Shown here: positions 13,001-24,030 of the stretch, one piece after another
How the letters are laid out: the number at the start of each line of letters is the position of its first letter
Numbering within the stretch: the first letter of the stretch is position 1
Assembly: GCA_023014485.1 (NCBI GenBank)
Contig: JAJOZX010005519.1
Location: 167,001 to 231,000 of the forward strand
Length of the DNA stretch: 64,000 nucleotides
Source: Bathynomus jamesi
Lineage: Eukaryota > Arthropoda > Malacostraca > Isopoda > Cirolanidae
Direction of reading: 5' to 3'
Position numbers and translations under genes: made by a program
Notes under the pieces: generated by a model
What the model was told of the DNA's origin: nothing
What the model saw: only the letters and a program-made list of their open reading frames with translations
Databases searched by the model: none

Positions 13001-13602
13001 AAATAAATAAAATGGCTTAGAACATCTTTATTGGATGGTAAAACAATTTTAGATGAACTCATAATATCAGCCTGCAAGCGACCAAGAATAAAGTCATGCT
13101 GTTTTGTAGCTGTTTGACTCATTTTTTATTTATTTTTCAAATAAAGCAGTCTGAAAAGAAACAATAAGAGTAAAAACAATGCTTGTTTATTAAAATTCAA
13201 TGTAAAAAAGGATTTTTAAATTTGGATTATACTCACAATATACTCATAAATAATGTAACTTAAGCACCTTATTTTATATTAATACAATAAGGTGCTCTAG
13301 GACAAAAGAAAATGAAAATTTTCAAAATTACGTAAATTTCTATCTTAATGAACTTTTCTAATCGAACGTTTGATTCTAAATCATTTTTATTCTATAACAT
13401 TTTTCAATAAAGTTGATAGTTCGTTAGATATATGGGGTTTTTAGGAAAAGAGGATGGGCAAAATTTCAAGGGGGGTGGGGGGGATTCAAAATTTGTTGGA
13501 TTAGAAAATGCTTGTTAAATTCGTGTTTAGGACATCATTTGCCACAACATTAGACTCCTGGACCTTGACTTTTTGAAAATGACCCAAAAATGGTACACCC
13601 TA
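10086..13602 (-). mobile_element. DNA transposon 'D', unclassified DDE family
   Basis: Begins TAGGGTGTACCATTTTTGG and ends with its inverse; the inverted repeats extend about 295 bases (10086-10380, 13308-13602). The target duplication is the 9-base ATGCAGTAT at 10077-10085 and 13603-13611. It carries a minus-strand transposase related to that of element E (35006-37903), whose ends are similar in style (TAGGCCTG) with an 8-bp duplication. I cannot place this family in a named superfamily with confidence; the size of duplication and a CRHH motif recall hAT-like or related groups. Confidence 0.85.
10840..13122 (-). pseudogene. transposase of element D, near-complete with frame breaks
   Basis: Three consecutive minus-strand frames read as one protein: 13122-12649 (SSKIVLPSNKDVLSHF, SLFDISSQNAVELIQ, FLEDQRTK), 12633-12187 (Lys-rich then Ser/Thr-rich linker) and about 12180-10840. 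In the last, DSKLL, RLAILVTGY and then FDTTASNSGWMKGSC, CRHHVAERV, HWRKPGGMHRARWM, HYWYLTEEVVPF and VNDTAERGIKLV are conserved with element E where present. The D of DSKLL, D of FDTTASN and E of AERG are plausible catalytic acids (inference). The 408-residue frame starting at 12066 is open further upstream to about 12180. No BED finger is visible. Broken only by a frame change near 12640 and a stop near 12187, so it is the better-preserved copy. Confidence 0.75.
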
Positions 13603-13733
13603 ATGCAGTATGAGCTTAGTAAATTCAATGCTTCATTGGCCACACTTGATGAGACCCCAATAAAACCATGTAAACTCTCTGACAGCACTGGTTACGCAAA
13701 GAGAAAGTTGAGGAAAGTAGTAGTTGTGAAAAG

Positions 13734-14472
13734 CAGGGCTGTGGAGTCGGTGATAAAATTTGCAAACTCCAACTCCGACTCCAGAAATCTGACTTGCATA
13801 ATTATGACTCCGACTCCAATGGAATGTTAAGGCCAAATTGATTACGATTGACTCCGACTCCAATGGAATGTTAAGGCCAAATTGATTACGATTAGTTTTA
13901 TTAGGCCAATGGAGATTCATAAACAAGGCATTTCGTCACCACCACATGACTCATTAGGGTACTTAGTGGCTATAACTATGCCTTAATGGCTTTTTTTCTC
14001 TTTATTCAAAAATTACAATAAATCCCAATACAAACTGATTGAAGCTTAAACAAAATAAGATTATTACTGGTTTAGCAAATTAATAAGATGTTTTTGTATT
14101 ATTATAAACATCCATAACAAAATGTACTAACCTAAACTGAATTTGTTTTTAAAAAAAGGATCGCTTCCATTAAATCTTCTTTCAGTGATGCTTATCAAAA
14201 TTATCAAATTGAAATCTAAAAATCTGAAAAAGATTTAGGGTTGCTAGTACAAAATTTTTAAATTTCCTTATTAATTATGTTAATTAATTAATTATAATCC
14301 TTATTAATTATAAAGCAACTATATTTATATATTATATACATTAAAAAATTAGGTTAAATCTATTTTATTCATAAAATTGAGCTAGGCCTAGGCCTAGGCT
14401 GCTATGGTTATAATTGAAGGATTTGCACCGACTGACTCCATCCAACTATGCACTCCCGACTCCACAGCCCTG
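13734..14472. mobile_element. hAT-type MITE with GAGTCG subrepeats, second copy
   Basis: Ends CAGGGCTGTGGAGTCGG / CCGACTCCACAGCCCTG with the 8-bp duplication GTGAAAAG at 13726-13733 and 14473-14480. Same family as 2432-3029; both contain TTAGTGGCTATAAC-like interior sequence. It splits the B transposase linker; the frame rejoins if it is removed. Confidence 0.9.
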
Positions 14473-14480
14473 GTGAAAAG

Positions 14481-16046
14481 AAAGATTGAACTTACAACTA
14501 AACAACCAATTTTATGCAGTGACTCAGATGATACAGAACTGGAGATTCTTCAATAACTAAGAGAAATTTAATCAAGTTGACAAGTCAAAGTGAAAAACTG
14601 AATTCTTACTATCCTACCAAAAAGATGGACACAAGTAAAGATCAGAGAAGAATTTAAGTGCTCAGATTACATGGCTAGGCAAGCAAAGAGTTTGGTGAGG
14701 AAGAAGGGAGTGGCTTTCAACTCCTAATCTGCGTTTGGGGAAACGCCTGAAGAGTGAAACTGCTGCCAAAGTAATTGACTTCTATCATTCGCCAGATGTG
14801 AGTAGACAAATGCCAGGGTTGAAAGACTGTTTCTGTAAAAGGAGCTGATGGTAGGCAGGAAAGAAAACAAAAATTGCTAATCTTATGCAACCTAAAAGAA
14901 GCATTTGAGCTTTTTAAAACAAACCATCCAACAATTAAAATAGGGTTTTCAAAATTTGCAGAGCTTCGGCCAAAAGAATGTGTGTTGCCAGGTGCCAGTG
15001 GAACACATTCTGTCTGCATTTGCACTAAGTACCAGAATGTCAAACTCATGAGGGCAGCAATAACCAGTGTTTTCCAGGTGGAGCAGTACCCTCCCGATAA
15101 GCCTAGCTCATTAACATGGGATGATGGGCTGGATGGAGACAAATTATATTTGTCACTACAGGCATTGTCTAGCCCTCCTCCAATGTAATCTACCTCGGGA
15201 GATATGCTTCTTTGGGAAATGTGATCAATGCCCAAGAAAAGAGGCCTTCACAGACTTCTTAACTACAGCCTTCGACAGAAAAAGGCTTGATGAGATTGAA
15301 TTCAGGCAATGGATTTCAACGGACAGATCAATGCTGCAAACACAAAAACTTTCTGCAGATGAATTCATCCAAAGTTTTCATGAAAAACTAGAAGCTATCC
15401 TGGAACATGATTTCTTTGCAAGAAGCCAGATGAAATATTTACAAGAAAAGAAAGAACAACTCCACGAAGGTGAATTTCTCATTATCAGTGACTTTGCGGA
15501 GAATTATGCTTTTATAGTTCAAGACGCGATGCAATCGTTCCATTGGAATAACTGCCAAGCTACAATACATCCTTTTGTAGTCTACTACCGACAAGACAAT
15601 GAACTGATGCATAAAAGTTTTGTTGCAATTTCTGACTGCAACCAGCATGATGTAATATCCATTCACCTCTTCCAAACCTGTCTCATAAATTTTATTAAAG
15701 CATCCCATCAAATTACCAAAATCTTTTACTTCAGTGATGCTTGTGCTGCACAATATAAAAATTGCAAAAACTTTATAAACCTCTGCCATCATGAAGAAGA
15801 TTTCAGAGTTGAGGCTGAATGGCATTTCTTTGCCACGAGTCACGGTAAAGGGCCATGTAATGGTATCAGCGGATCTGTGAAAAGGCTTGCGGCCAGGGCT
15901 AGCCTCCAAAGAATAGGAGGTGCCGAACCCATCCTTGATCCATTGGCCCTCTACAACTTTGCACTTTCACCTTCATGATAACAGAAGAGTATGAATCCCA
16001 CTGATTGATGTTGGAAACACACTTCAAAAATGCAAAAACCATTCCA
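14481..16046 (+). pseudogene. catalytic core of B transposase
   Basis: Contains SKFAELRPKECVLPGASG, THSVCIC, then after a poorly conserved 130-base stretch CNLPREICFFGKCDQC, ISDFAENYAF, SFHWNN, YFSDACAAQYKN, NLCHHEEDF and FFATSHGKGPCNG. The acids of DFAEN, SDA and AEW match those of A and C. Frame changes near 14865 and 15180 break it; the long frame from about 15189 to 15978 is otherwise intact. A donor GTATGC at 16047 leads to the next exon at 16248. Confidence 0.8.
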
Positions 16047-16766
16047 GGTATGCCTAATTATACAATTAATCCATTTCTCACTCCAGAAATATAATTTCAA
16101 GCCTTTTCTTGCAAATTTTTGTCATAGAAATTCGCCTCCAATCATCATGGAATTTCAAGGATATAATTTAGTAAGAACTCTGAATAATGATTGAATGTCA
16201 AAATATTCTGAAATTATATCCCATTGCTAAAACCTATGTTATTTTCAGGAACCCAGAAGATCCAGTGCATCAAGCCAATCAGCGATGGACTGGTAGAAGT
16301 CTGCTCATATTCTTCCTCGACTATATCCAGATTGGAAAGAGTCACCATTCTTCAGAGAAGCAACATCCCATTGGCATCTATGAAAGGCTATTGCTTAGCA
16401 GTCTAGGATTCCCACTGGGAGGGTTCCAGCACAGGTGAAGCAAAAAATTTTCATTTTGACACCTGACCATCTCATATCTTGCTTATTTTTGGTGTATAAG
16501 GTAAGTTTGTGCAAGAAAGCCAGCTGTGAAAGTTTCAGCTTTCTACGACCATTACTTCACGAGTTATGAAGGTCAGAAAAATTAAGGTTAAGATCAAAAT
16601 AGCTCAAGGTTGGCATCTTTGGATGCACCTCACACATTCACTAATTATCGTAACCATATGAAACTATATGTTTTTGGACTCAGACTGAGCTGTAGAATCC
16701 AAAAACGCAACGAAATCAGCAATAGGAGAACAAATAAAAATGTTCACCCTTTTTCAAGGAACGAAT

Positions 16767-16783
16767 TGACCTTTTGACCTTGA
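16767..16783 (-). promoter_or_regulatory. AGGTCA direct repeat (DR2-like) in one TIR of C
   Basis: Minus strand TCAAGGTCAAAAGGTCA: two AGGTCA half-sites spaced by two bases, with the TCAAGGTCA extended half-site known for FTZ-F1/ERR-type receptors. The mirror site is 20321-20336. Confidence 0.45.
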
Positions 16784-17309
16784 AGTTCACACATTTTGGG
16801 GAAACATTTCTTTACACAAAATGAAGTTCCATCATTGCACTTTTAATATAAACAATAAAAATGTATCTTATTCACCAACTATACTGTCTTAAAGAATTTT
16901 TCAAATTGGCTATTTTTCAAATTTCTGGCAAAATCGCCATATGTACCGTATATGCATATATGTAAGTACTGTTAAAATCTAGAGATATTCATTATTTAAA
17001 CTACTTAAGCAAAAATAAATATTATTAGAAACGTGATACAAAATCACTTAGATATAAGCTAGGTACCATAGGTATAACTATGATATAGATCTCTATTTTA
17101 TTGTTGTCTCCTCCACCCCTACAACCACACCTTTCCACCCTTAGAAATATTTTACTTTTTTTTATAATTACTTTTATTAATACTACATTAATACAAACAT
17201 ATATATATATAGGAGTATCATATAAAATAGGAGTAAAAAAGGAGTATCATATTATGTAGACCTGTATTCTATAGATACATATTAAACTAGAGCTTTGTAC
17301 ACTTTCGAC

Positions 17310-20117
17310 TCAAGAACAGGAAACTGTGGCAAACAGGTCTGCATGATTACCCTCAGCTGTTAGCATCTCATGATCATCAAAGGCATACTGAATTATTCTT
17401 GAACCTGCTGTCAATGATGGAGCAGTCATTGTCTGGATAATATCAGATGATAACATCCAACATGAGTCAGGACGAGAAGGGAAACTATGTTTAGAATGTC
17501 TTCCATGTGGAGACATAAAATTGACCTTATAATCACTAAATTCTTCTGATACTTCAACCACTAATCCAAACCAAATTTTATTATCATAGTTACAAGCTAC
17601 ATATACCCCAACTTGTATATCTTCAGTTGAAATGTGCTTTTGCTCATGTAAATTATCTTTAAACAATGGATGCACAACTGTCATAATTTTTGTAGGACCT
17701 GAGGAAATCTCACCAACCTCCAACTTCGTATGACTAATAGGCACAAATCTATGAAATCTACGAGTACCTGGGATGGTTACAGAATTTTTATATCTATTTT
17801 CCAGGAATTCAGTTGTCTGCTGGACATTTTGTTTCGATAAGAATACAAATTTTGTGCTGGTATCTTTCTCATCCAGAAATTTCATCATGTCAAGTGGTGT
17901 CAGAATTTGGTCTTTAAATGTATGTTGAAGACTGGCACGAGCCATCATTCTTTTTGATGTGCCTCCGACTCCATCACAAGCACTTTTGCCATGTGAAGTT
18001 GCAAAAAAGTGCCATTCAGCATCCAGTCCAAAGTCCTCTCTGCTTTGTGGTGACACAAATTGGTGAAGTTATATTTATTCTTGTACTGCCCTCCGCAACC
18101 ATCAGTAAAGTAATGAATCTTCCGCAGGCCTGAGCTCTCTTCTTTTATCATGGGGATCAGTTGCTTTAAGAACGCAAAGACAAGGTTTGTACTATGTTTC
18201 ATGTCATCAGAAATGAAACAATAACTTTTAACTTTAATTTCAACATCATTTTCATTTACTTTATAGTAGAACACAAATGGATGAACTGTTGCCTGACTAT
18301 TTTCCCAATGGTAACCTTGTGCAGCATCTTGTACAATAAATGAGTAGTTTTCAGAGAAGTCTCCTAGGAGAATACCTTCAGTGACCATCAGATTAGCTTT
18401 CAGTTTTTTTAGGAAACTTGCTTGTGCATCAGCCACATAAGTGTGTCTTGTTAGTGCACAAATTCTAGTTGCCAAAGACTTAATGAAGTTTTCAAGGGAT
18501 TCACCGATGTTAATAAGGGTTGTCCGATCCGTGGAAGTCCACTGCTTGTATGTAATTATGGTGCCGACTGCATCCTGAACAGATTCCAATCCTTCAAGGA
18601 ATGCAATAACACCTTCTCCTGGACACAATGCACATTTTTGTAGCATACACTCTTCCTTTTCACTGTCACAAACTGCATAGAGAATGAGGTCTTTATATGA
18701 TAGTTGTTTTTCCCCCAAAGCTGATAGCTGAAGTTTGGGATTTTGGTGGTAGGTACAGACACACACAGTGTGTGTTCCTCCAGCTCCTGCCAAGACACAC
18801 CACTTGGGTCTCAATGCAGCAAATGATGAGAAACCTATTTTTGGATTAGTGTCATTTGCCTTGAAAACAGCGAAAATCTCACGTAAATTACCAAGCACCA
18901 ATCGTTTCTGCTGTAGTTGCTTCTCTCCTTCATGATTCCTAATTGATAGACAATCCTTCTTGCCTGGACATATTCTGCTTATTTCATCTGATTCATAGAA
19001 AGTGCACACTGCTTCCTTCTCTTTCTTTGTTATAACCCAACCTTTGCTAATATGTGGAACTTCTGGTAATATGCCATGTTCTTTTTCTTTATCTGCGGCT
19101 GGTTGAAACCATTCTTGTAGATGCATTGAAGAAAGATGCTGTTCTGTGAATGGTGTATGGTGAGTGTTAGTATTTGAATCTTCCTCTTGTAGTCAGTTGT
19201 CTCACTGAAGGCATTCTTGAGTGCTTGCATCACTCCTGCATGCCTGCGAAAATGATATACATGTTTGAGTAAATTTATATGCAAACATATGATCTATATA
19301 TAGGCTTAGTATACTTTAATGAAGGTACTACAGATATATATACAGTACTCACAAATTATTGTCATCCATTTTAGATTGCTTTTCTTCACTTTCTTGTGTA
19401 AAACTTGTGTCATATGAAGTTTCTAGCTTTCTCTTCAGGGATGTTGATGCCATTTCAAATTTTGTTTCAGCCTTTGAAGATCTCCCTTTTCGTGACAGAA
19501 CCTCTGAAAAACAAATAAAATAAATTGTTATAACTTTTTTTAATCAACTGTAGGCCTATAGATGTACATGTACATTACATATGAATTTGGTAAATACCAT
19601 ATATATAATCATAACTGTATTGATCTTCATTATATAAATTGATGCATACATCTGAATTTGTCAAATATATAAAGGTTGTAATGTTCATACATGTAGTTAT
19701 ATATATTGATGTTTTGTTGCTATAATATCTACATAAATTAACACTTTAAAAATACTTAAACTTACTTGTCTTCACTGGTGTCACATTCAGCATTGGAAGA
19801 ATTGTGTCTAAATCTCCTTGGAAATCTTCAAACATTATTTCAGTAGTACACCCATAGGCAGAGGAACATTTTTCTGTGGCAATGGCATCAGTGTCTGAGT
19901 TCGAATCTGAGACAATATCAGACTTTTTTGTCTTCAGCTTTGATTTTATTGATATCATTAACACAATTTTAACAAATGTAATCTCCATATATTAATCCAT
20001 GAATTCCTTGCAGTGTATTACGGACTGGCACAAGCGCTTTTTCGATCTTCTTCTTATGTTTTCTAAGAGGATCAGCACAAACTTTTCTACCCATCTTGTT
20101 TATCTGTAAGAAAGGCA
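17310..20117 (-). pseudogene. transposase of element C, multi-exon, near-intact
   Basis: Exons read on the minus strand. Exon 1 starts MGRKVCADPLRKHKKK at 20085 and continues past a one-base slip near 19990 to a GTAAGT donor near 19770. Exon 2 is 19503-19353 between good AG and GTGAGT sites. The main exon runs from about 19250 to 17310: GWVITKKEKEAVCTFYESDE, GFSSFAALRPKWCVLAGAGG, THTVCVC, GDFSENYSFIVQDA, YFTDGCGGQYKN, NLCHH, then after a frame slip near 18050 AEWHFFATSHGKSACDGVGG and a C-terminus with FMSPHGRHSKHSFPSRPD. The D/D/E residues of DFSEN, TDG and AEW are all present. The 393-residue frame is the longest of the three relatives, so C is the youngest-looking copy. Confidence 0.8.
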
Positions 20118-20320
20118 TAAAATAAGTAATTAATTTATGTTCACAAAATATATTATTTAACAGTACAGTACATATATGCATATACATATGGCGATTTTGC
20201 CAGAAATTTGAAAAATTCTTTAAGAGGGTGAATAAGATACATTTTTATTGTTTATATTAAAAGTGCAATGGTGGAACTTCATTTTGTGTAAAGAAATGTT
20301 TCCCCAAAATGTGTGAATTT

Positions 20321-20336
20321 CAAGGTCAAAGGGTCA
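20321..20336 (+). promoter_or_regulatory. AGGTCA/GGGTCA direct repeat in the 5' TIR of C
   Basis: Plus strand CAAGGTCAAAGGGTCA, about 240 bases upstream of the C transposase start (minus strand). It pairs with 16767-16783 in the other TIR. Confidence 0.45.
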
Positions 20337-20681
20337 ATTCGTTCCTTGAAAAAGGGTGAACATTTTTATTTGTTCTCCTATTGCTGTTTTCGTTGCATTT
20401 TTGGATTCTACAGCTCATTCTGAGTCCAAAAACATATAGTTTCATATGGTTACGATAATTAGTGAATGTGTGAGGTGCATCCAAAGATGCCGACCTTGAG
20501 CTATTTTGACCTTAACCTTGATTTTTCTGACCTTCATAACTCGTGAAGTAATGGTCGTAGAAAGCTGAAACTTTCACAGCTGGCTTTCTTGCACAAACTT
20601 ACCTTATACACAAAACATATGCAAGATCTGAGATGGTCAGGTGTTAAGCACTGATTCACCTGTGCTGGAACCCCTCACTGG

Positions 20682-20918
20682 TATCTCACCTGCATCTTAG
20701 ATGTCAAGCCAGAGAGCAATAAGGTCAACTCGACCTTCCTTCACCCCCATGGACCTGCACACTCATTTGTATATCCTTCCCCACCTGATGAACTTCTAGT
20801 TGATGCCAGTGATGTGCTGATGATTGCGAGTCCAGTTACCACAAATGGCAGGACATACACTTTGACCCAGTCAGAAATGAAGAAGGCCACAGCTATGCTT
20901 GAGCATTTAGTAGTGTAA
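20682..20918 (+). pseudogene. C-terminal piece of B transposase
   Basis: Resumes the reading frame cut at 16418: LTCILDV, then FLHPHGPAHSFVYPSPPDEL, TTNGRTYTL and a terminal EHLVV before TAA. The same block ends the A transposase (FLHPHGTNPSFVYPG, TTNGRTYRI), so identity as the missing end is firm. Confidence 0.82.
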
Positions 20919-21514
20919 CAGCCAACAGGTAATCTTTTTTGCCTCATCAATGTGATTTTTTTACCAGCCTTTTTTTTTTTTCATTGATAATATTAGGTAC
21001 ACACATTTCATATGAAATGTCTGTAAGTTAGTTCAGTAGTACTTAAATTTTTTATTATCATTGTTTATTAAAACCATTATATTTATTGTACCATTTATTA
21101 TCTATTAATTATATTTTGTATTTAGGTTAGTATCTTAGCATTCCTATTTAAATTTGAGTCTTATTAGGCAGGACTAAAGTCTCTTCTTATAGGTTTTTCT
21201 TTCTTACTGTTTGCTGTTGAATAATGATCTCAGTTTTTGTCTAAGGTCAAATCTTTGGTAGGATAAATAATTACCTTGAAAGGCATATACAAATACTTTA
21301 TTATTATTATGAATGTAACAATAATGGCTTCCATAAAATATATTGTAAATACCTAATAATTGCCTTTTTTAAATATAAAGTTATGTTGATGCCTCTTTTT
21401 TCATAGTTTCACCCAGCTAGACAAGAATCAGTTCTTATAACTCAATTGTTAAAAATAAAGGACTAGGTTATTTTAATATACATATTAAAAGGCAAATTGT
21501 CTTAAAAATAGCAG
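20919..21514. other. 3' non-coding region of element B
   Basis: AT-rich sequence between the end of the B transposase and its right TIR; nothing else recognised. Confidence 0.4.
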
Positions 21515-22131
21515 ACATTATATATCTCAGTAAGAAAAATTTAATGGTATTTTCCTCAACACACTAGCTCAAACAGTTCCAAAGATACGGTGCTCCAAAG
21601 TTTGGTGGAAAAAGGTATTTGGTCAAAATGCAGGTGGGTATGGTCCACTGAAATGGCTGTAGCATCTATACTAACTTAATCAACACTAAAAATCTTGTTC
21701 TAGGTTAAAGTAGACATGCGTAGCCAAAATTGGGTGAAAGGAGAAAAAAATTGGTTGTGACATCAAATGACCTACACAAGGTCAAAGGTCAAAAATAAGA
21801 TCAACTTTTTTTTTTTACCACTGAGGTAAAATATGAATTGAAACAAAGTTGTAGATCTGCTTAAACGCTTTAAAATAGTGTTTAAATAGTCTCTGTAAGT
21901 GCAATAGGAGCTGAGATATTTCATGTTGAAATATGATATGACCTTGGAAATTGACCTTTTTTTACAAAATTTGAGTGGCCATATCTCTGGAACCATATGA
22001 CCAAGAGTGTTGAAACAAGTGCCATTCTGTTTTTCTCACTGAGATCTATAAGTGTGGCAATTTTAAAAAAAAATTGGTGATGGTCACATTTTTACGACCC
22101 AAAATTCTGTTTAACTGACATGAAATGACCC
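21515..22131. repeat. right terminal inverted repeat of element B
   Basis: Inverse complement of 4010-4406 joined to 8614-8830. Because this copy is uninterrupted, it shows the pre-insertion sequence of the left TIR and proves that element A inserted there with a GTCT duplication. Confidence 0.85.
21777..21791 (+). promoter_or_regulatory. AGGTCA direct repeat (DR1-like) in right TIR of B
   Basis: Plus strand CAAGGTCAAAGGTCA, mirror of 4324-4338. Confidence 0.5.
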
Positions 22132-22690
22132 TATAGTATTATGTAGATTACAGCAATATAGTTATTTTGGATATTCTTTACTTCAACACACCATAACCAA
22201 TATATTAATTTCTAGGTAACTATGGTGCAGTAAGTCCAAATATCATGTTCTTTTTTGTTGTAAACAAACACTTTGCCTAAAATGTCCATAAATAGAAACA
22301 AACATCTTACTCCTAACACCATTTAAATTGGCAGTGAATGTCGAGCTCTAGATGACAGTTCTTGGTGGGAAAGCCATTTCCATGACAACCTTATGAAATA
22401 GGTACATTTCCTTAGCAACTGATTTCAGGTCCCATTTCTCTCTCATTTGATTGAACCAAAACGTAAGTTAGATAAGGTTCTCGGCATAAGTATAGAATCC
22501 ATGGTTAAATTATTTTGGTTAATATTCGTTTTAACATCCCTTTTGTTTTCGATAGAAAGAGTTAATTTAGAAAGAGTTAATTTTCTGCTATTTTCAACCA
22601 AAACAAGAATACTTTATTCTATACTAATTTTGGCAGAAATTCCTATTTATTGAGATATTTACTTTCAAAATTATTAAATTTTGGCTCCAT

Positions 22691-22790
22691 TATTCACTCA
22701 TCAAACCATCTCATCCCTTGTGTATGTAGTCATATTATTATCATTAGCCAATCAGCAGCTGCCCTATTGTCACATGACACCGTGTGTATT
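22691..22790 (+). repeat. direct repeat, upstream copy
   Basis: About 95 bases (from TATTCACT through CATGACACC, including ATTATTATCATTAGCCAATC) recur in the same orientation at 26003-26096. One copy precedes the zinc-binding gene, the other precedes a possible first exon, so they may be duplicated promoter/leader sequence. The AGCCAATC word is a CCAAT-box-like site. Confidence 0.6.
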
Positions 22791-23455
22791 TCAAAATTAA
22801 ATTTTTTGCCGCAATTACACTGGTATGCATCAATTTTGCTGTCAAGGGTTTTGTAAGTGATTCTTATAGTTTTTCCTACTGATTTCGAATCTGCAATCCG
22901 TTTTTCTCAATCAGCTCAGGTTATCCACCTATGGCCTCATAAGTAAAATAGAACTTTGTGATTTTGTCAAAGCGGAATTGGAACAGTAACATCTATCATC
23001 ACTTGTTTAATATCTTTTTTTACTTTTCAGGCATATAGATAAAATATTTCATAATGAATAGAGCGTGTAAAAATGATCCCAATAGATTCTGCTACATATG
23101 TGGGATGGTTACCATGCCAAATAACCAGTCCCAAATCACTAAATTTGTGAAGACAATGTATAGAGCATACTTTGGAATTAAGCAAGGGGACCAGGACAAA
23201 AATTTCACCCCTCATATGTGCTGCAAGACGTGCATTGAAAATTTGAGAAGATGGAGCAAAGGCAGAGCGAAATCTTTGCCTTTTGGAATTCCCATGATTT
23301 GGAGAGAAGGAAAGGATCACGTGACAGATTGCTATTTCTGCATGACAAACCTCCAAGGTGGGCTTATAAATTTATTTTTCTTAAATATTTTGAAATCCTC
23401 GTATGAAACTTGACATAATATTCACCATATATAGCATAATATTCACCATAATGGT

Positions 23456-23945
23456 AATCATACATTTACATATTGTTATAGAAAATACATTTACACATAC
23501 ATATTGTTATAGAAAATACATTTACACATGCATATTGTTATAGAAAATACATTTACACATGCATATTGTTATAGAAAATACATTTACACATGCATATTGT
23601 TATAGAAAATACATTTACACATGCATATTGTTATAGAAATACATTTACACATGCATATTGTTATAGAAAATACATTTACACATGCATATTGTTATAGAAA
23701 ATACATTTACACATGCATATTGTTATAGAAAATACATTTACACATGCATATTGTTATAGAAAATACATTTACACATGCATATTGTTATAGAAAATACATT
23801 TACACATGCATATTGTTATAGAAAATACATTTACACATGCATATTGTTATAGAAAATACATTTACACATGCATATTGTTATAGAAAATACATTTACACAT
23901 GCATATTGTTATAGAAAATACATTTACACATGCATATTGTTATAC
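23456..23945 (+). repeat. minisatellite, about 16 copies of a 31-bp unit
   Basis: Nearly identical tandem units reading ATACATTTACACATGCAT then ATTGTTATAGAAA fill most of intron 1 of the gene at 23054-25749. One unit is one base shorter near 23636. High uniformity suggests recent expansion. Confidence 0.95.
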
Positions 23946-23977
23946 AAGTTACATTTACAATGATTGTATATTTTCTT

Positions 23978-24030
23978 TCTTTTTCATTCATATTGTCCCC
24001 GAAGGGACAATATGAATGAAAAAGAAAGAA
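23978..24030. repeat. short inverted repeat beside the minisatellite
   Basis: TTTCTTTCTTTTTCATTC and its inverse meet around 24000 with ATTGTCCC/GGGACAAT at the centre, forming a hairpin of about 25 bp per arm. It lies in the same intron as the minisatellite. Confidence 0.7.

Larger units (their letters stand above)
16419..20676 (-). mobile_element. DNA transposon 'C' (Sola2-like, tentative)
   Basis: Inverted repeats of several hundred bases (16419-16960 against 20190-20676) start GAGGGTTCCAGCACAGG. ACTGG lies on both sides (16414-16418, 20677-20681), so the duplication is 4-5 bp, the exact length being ambiguous. It interrupts the B transposase at the codon for a tryptophan in the DSHW motif. 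It encodes a minus-strand relative of the B transposase, so one family member jumped into the gene of another. Confidence 0.86.
9799..20918 (+). pseudogene. transposase of element B, split into five pieces
   Basis: Pieces that align in order to the A and C transposases: 9799-10085 (N-terminal Cys-rich part, after a TTTTTAG acceptor; one-base slip in an A run near 9868), 13612-13725 (acidic linker), 14481-16046 (catalytic core), 16248-16418 (after an ATTTTCAG acceptor; stop codon in place of a tyrosine just before DSHW) and 20682-20918 (C-terminus). Element D separates pieces 1 and 2, a hAT MITE separates 2 and 3, and element C separates 4 and 5. The reading frames rejoin across the insertions, which shows the gene existed before them. 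Confidence 0.8.
4001..22131 (+). mobile_element. large DNA transposon 'B' (Sola2-like, tentative), host of three nested elements
   Basis: Long inverted repeats pair 4010-4406 plus 8614-8830 on the left with 21515-22131 on the right. The right end is AAATGACCC, the inverse of GGGTCATTT; the outermost 40 bases on the left are degraded and no clean target duplication was found. Its transposase (plus strand, in pieces from 9799 to 20918) is interrupted by elements D and C and by a MITE; element A sits inside its left TIR. Removing A, D, the MITE and C leaves an element of roughly 5.4 kb. The Sola2 name is from memory of the superfamily (short duplication, long TIRs) and should be treated as provisional. 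Confidence 0.75.

Noticed and set aside
23456..23945. CRISPR-like regular array
   Set aside because: Units are contiguous and identical with no variable spacers, lie in an intron-like position and in a eukaryotic context; it is a minisatellite.
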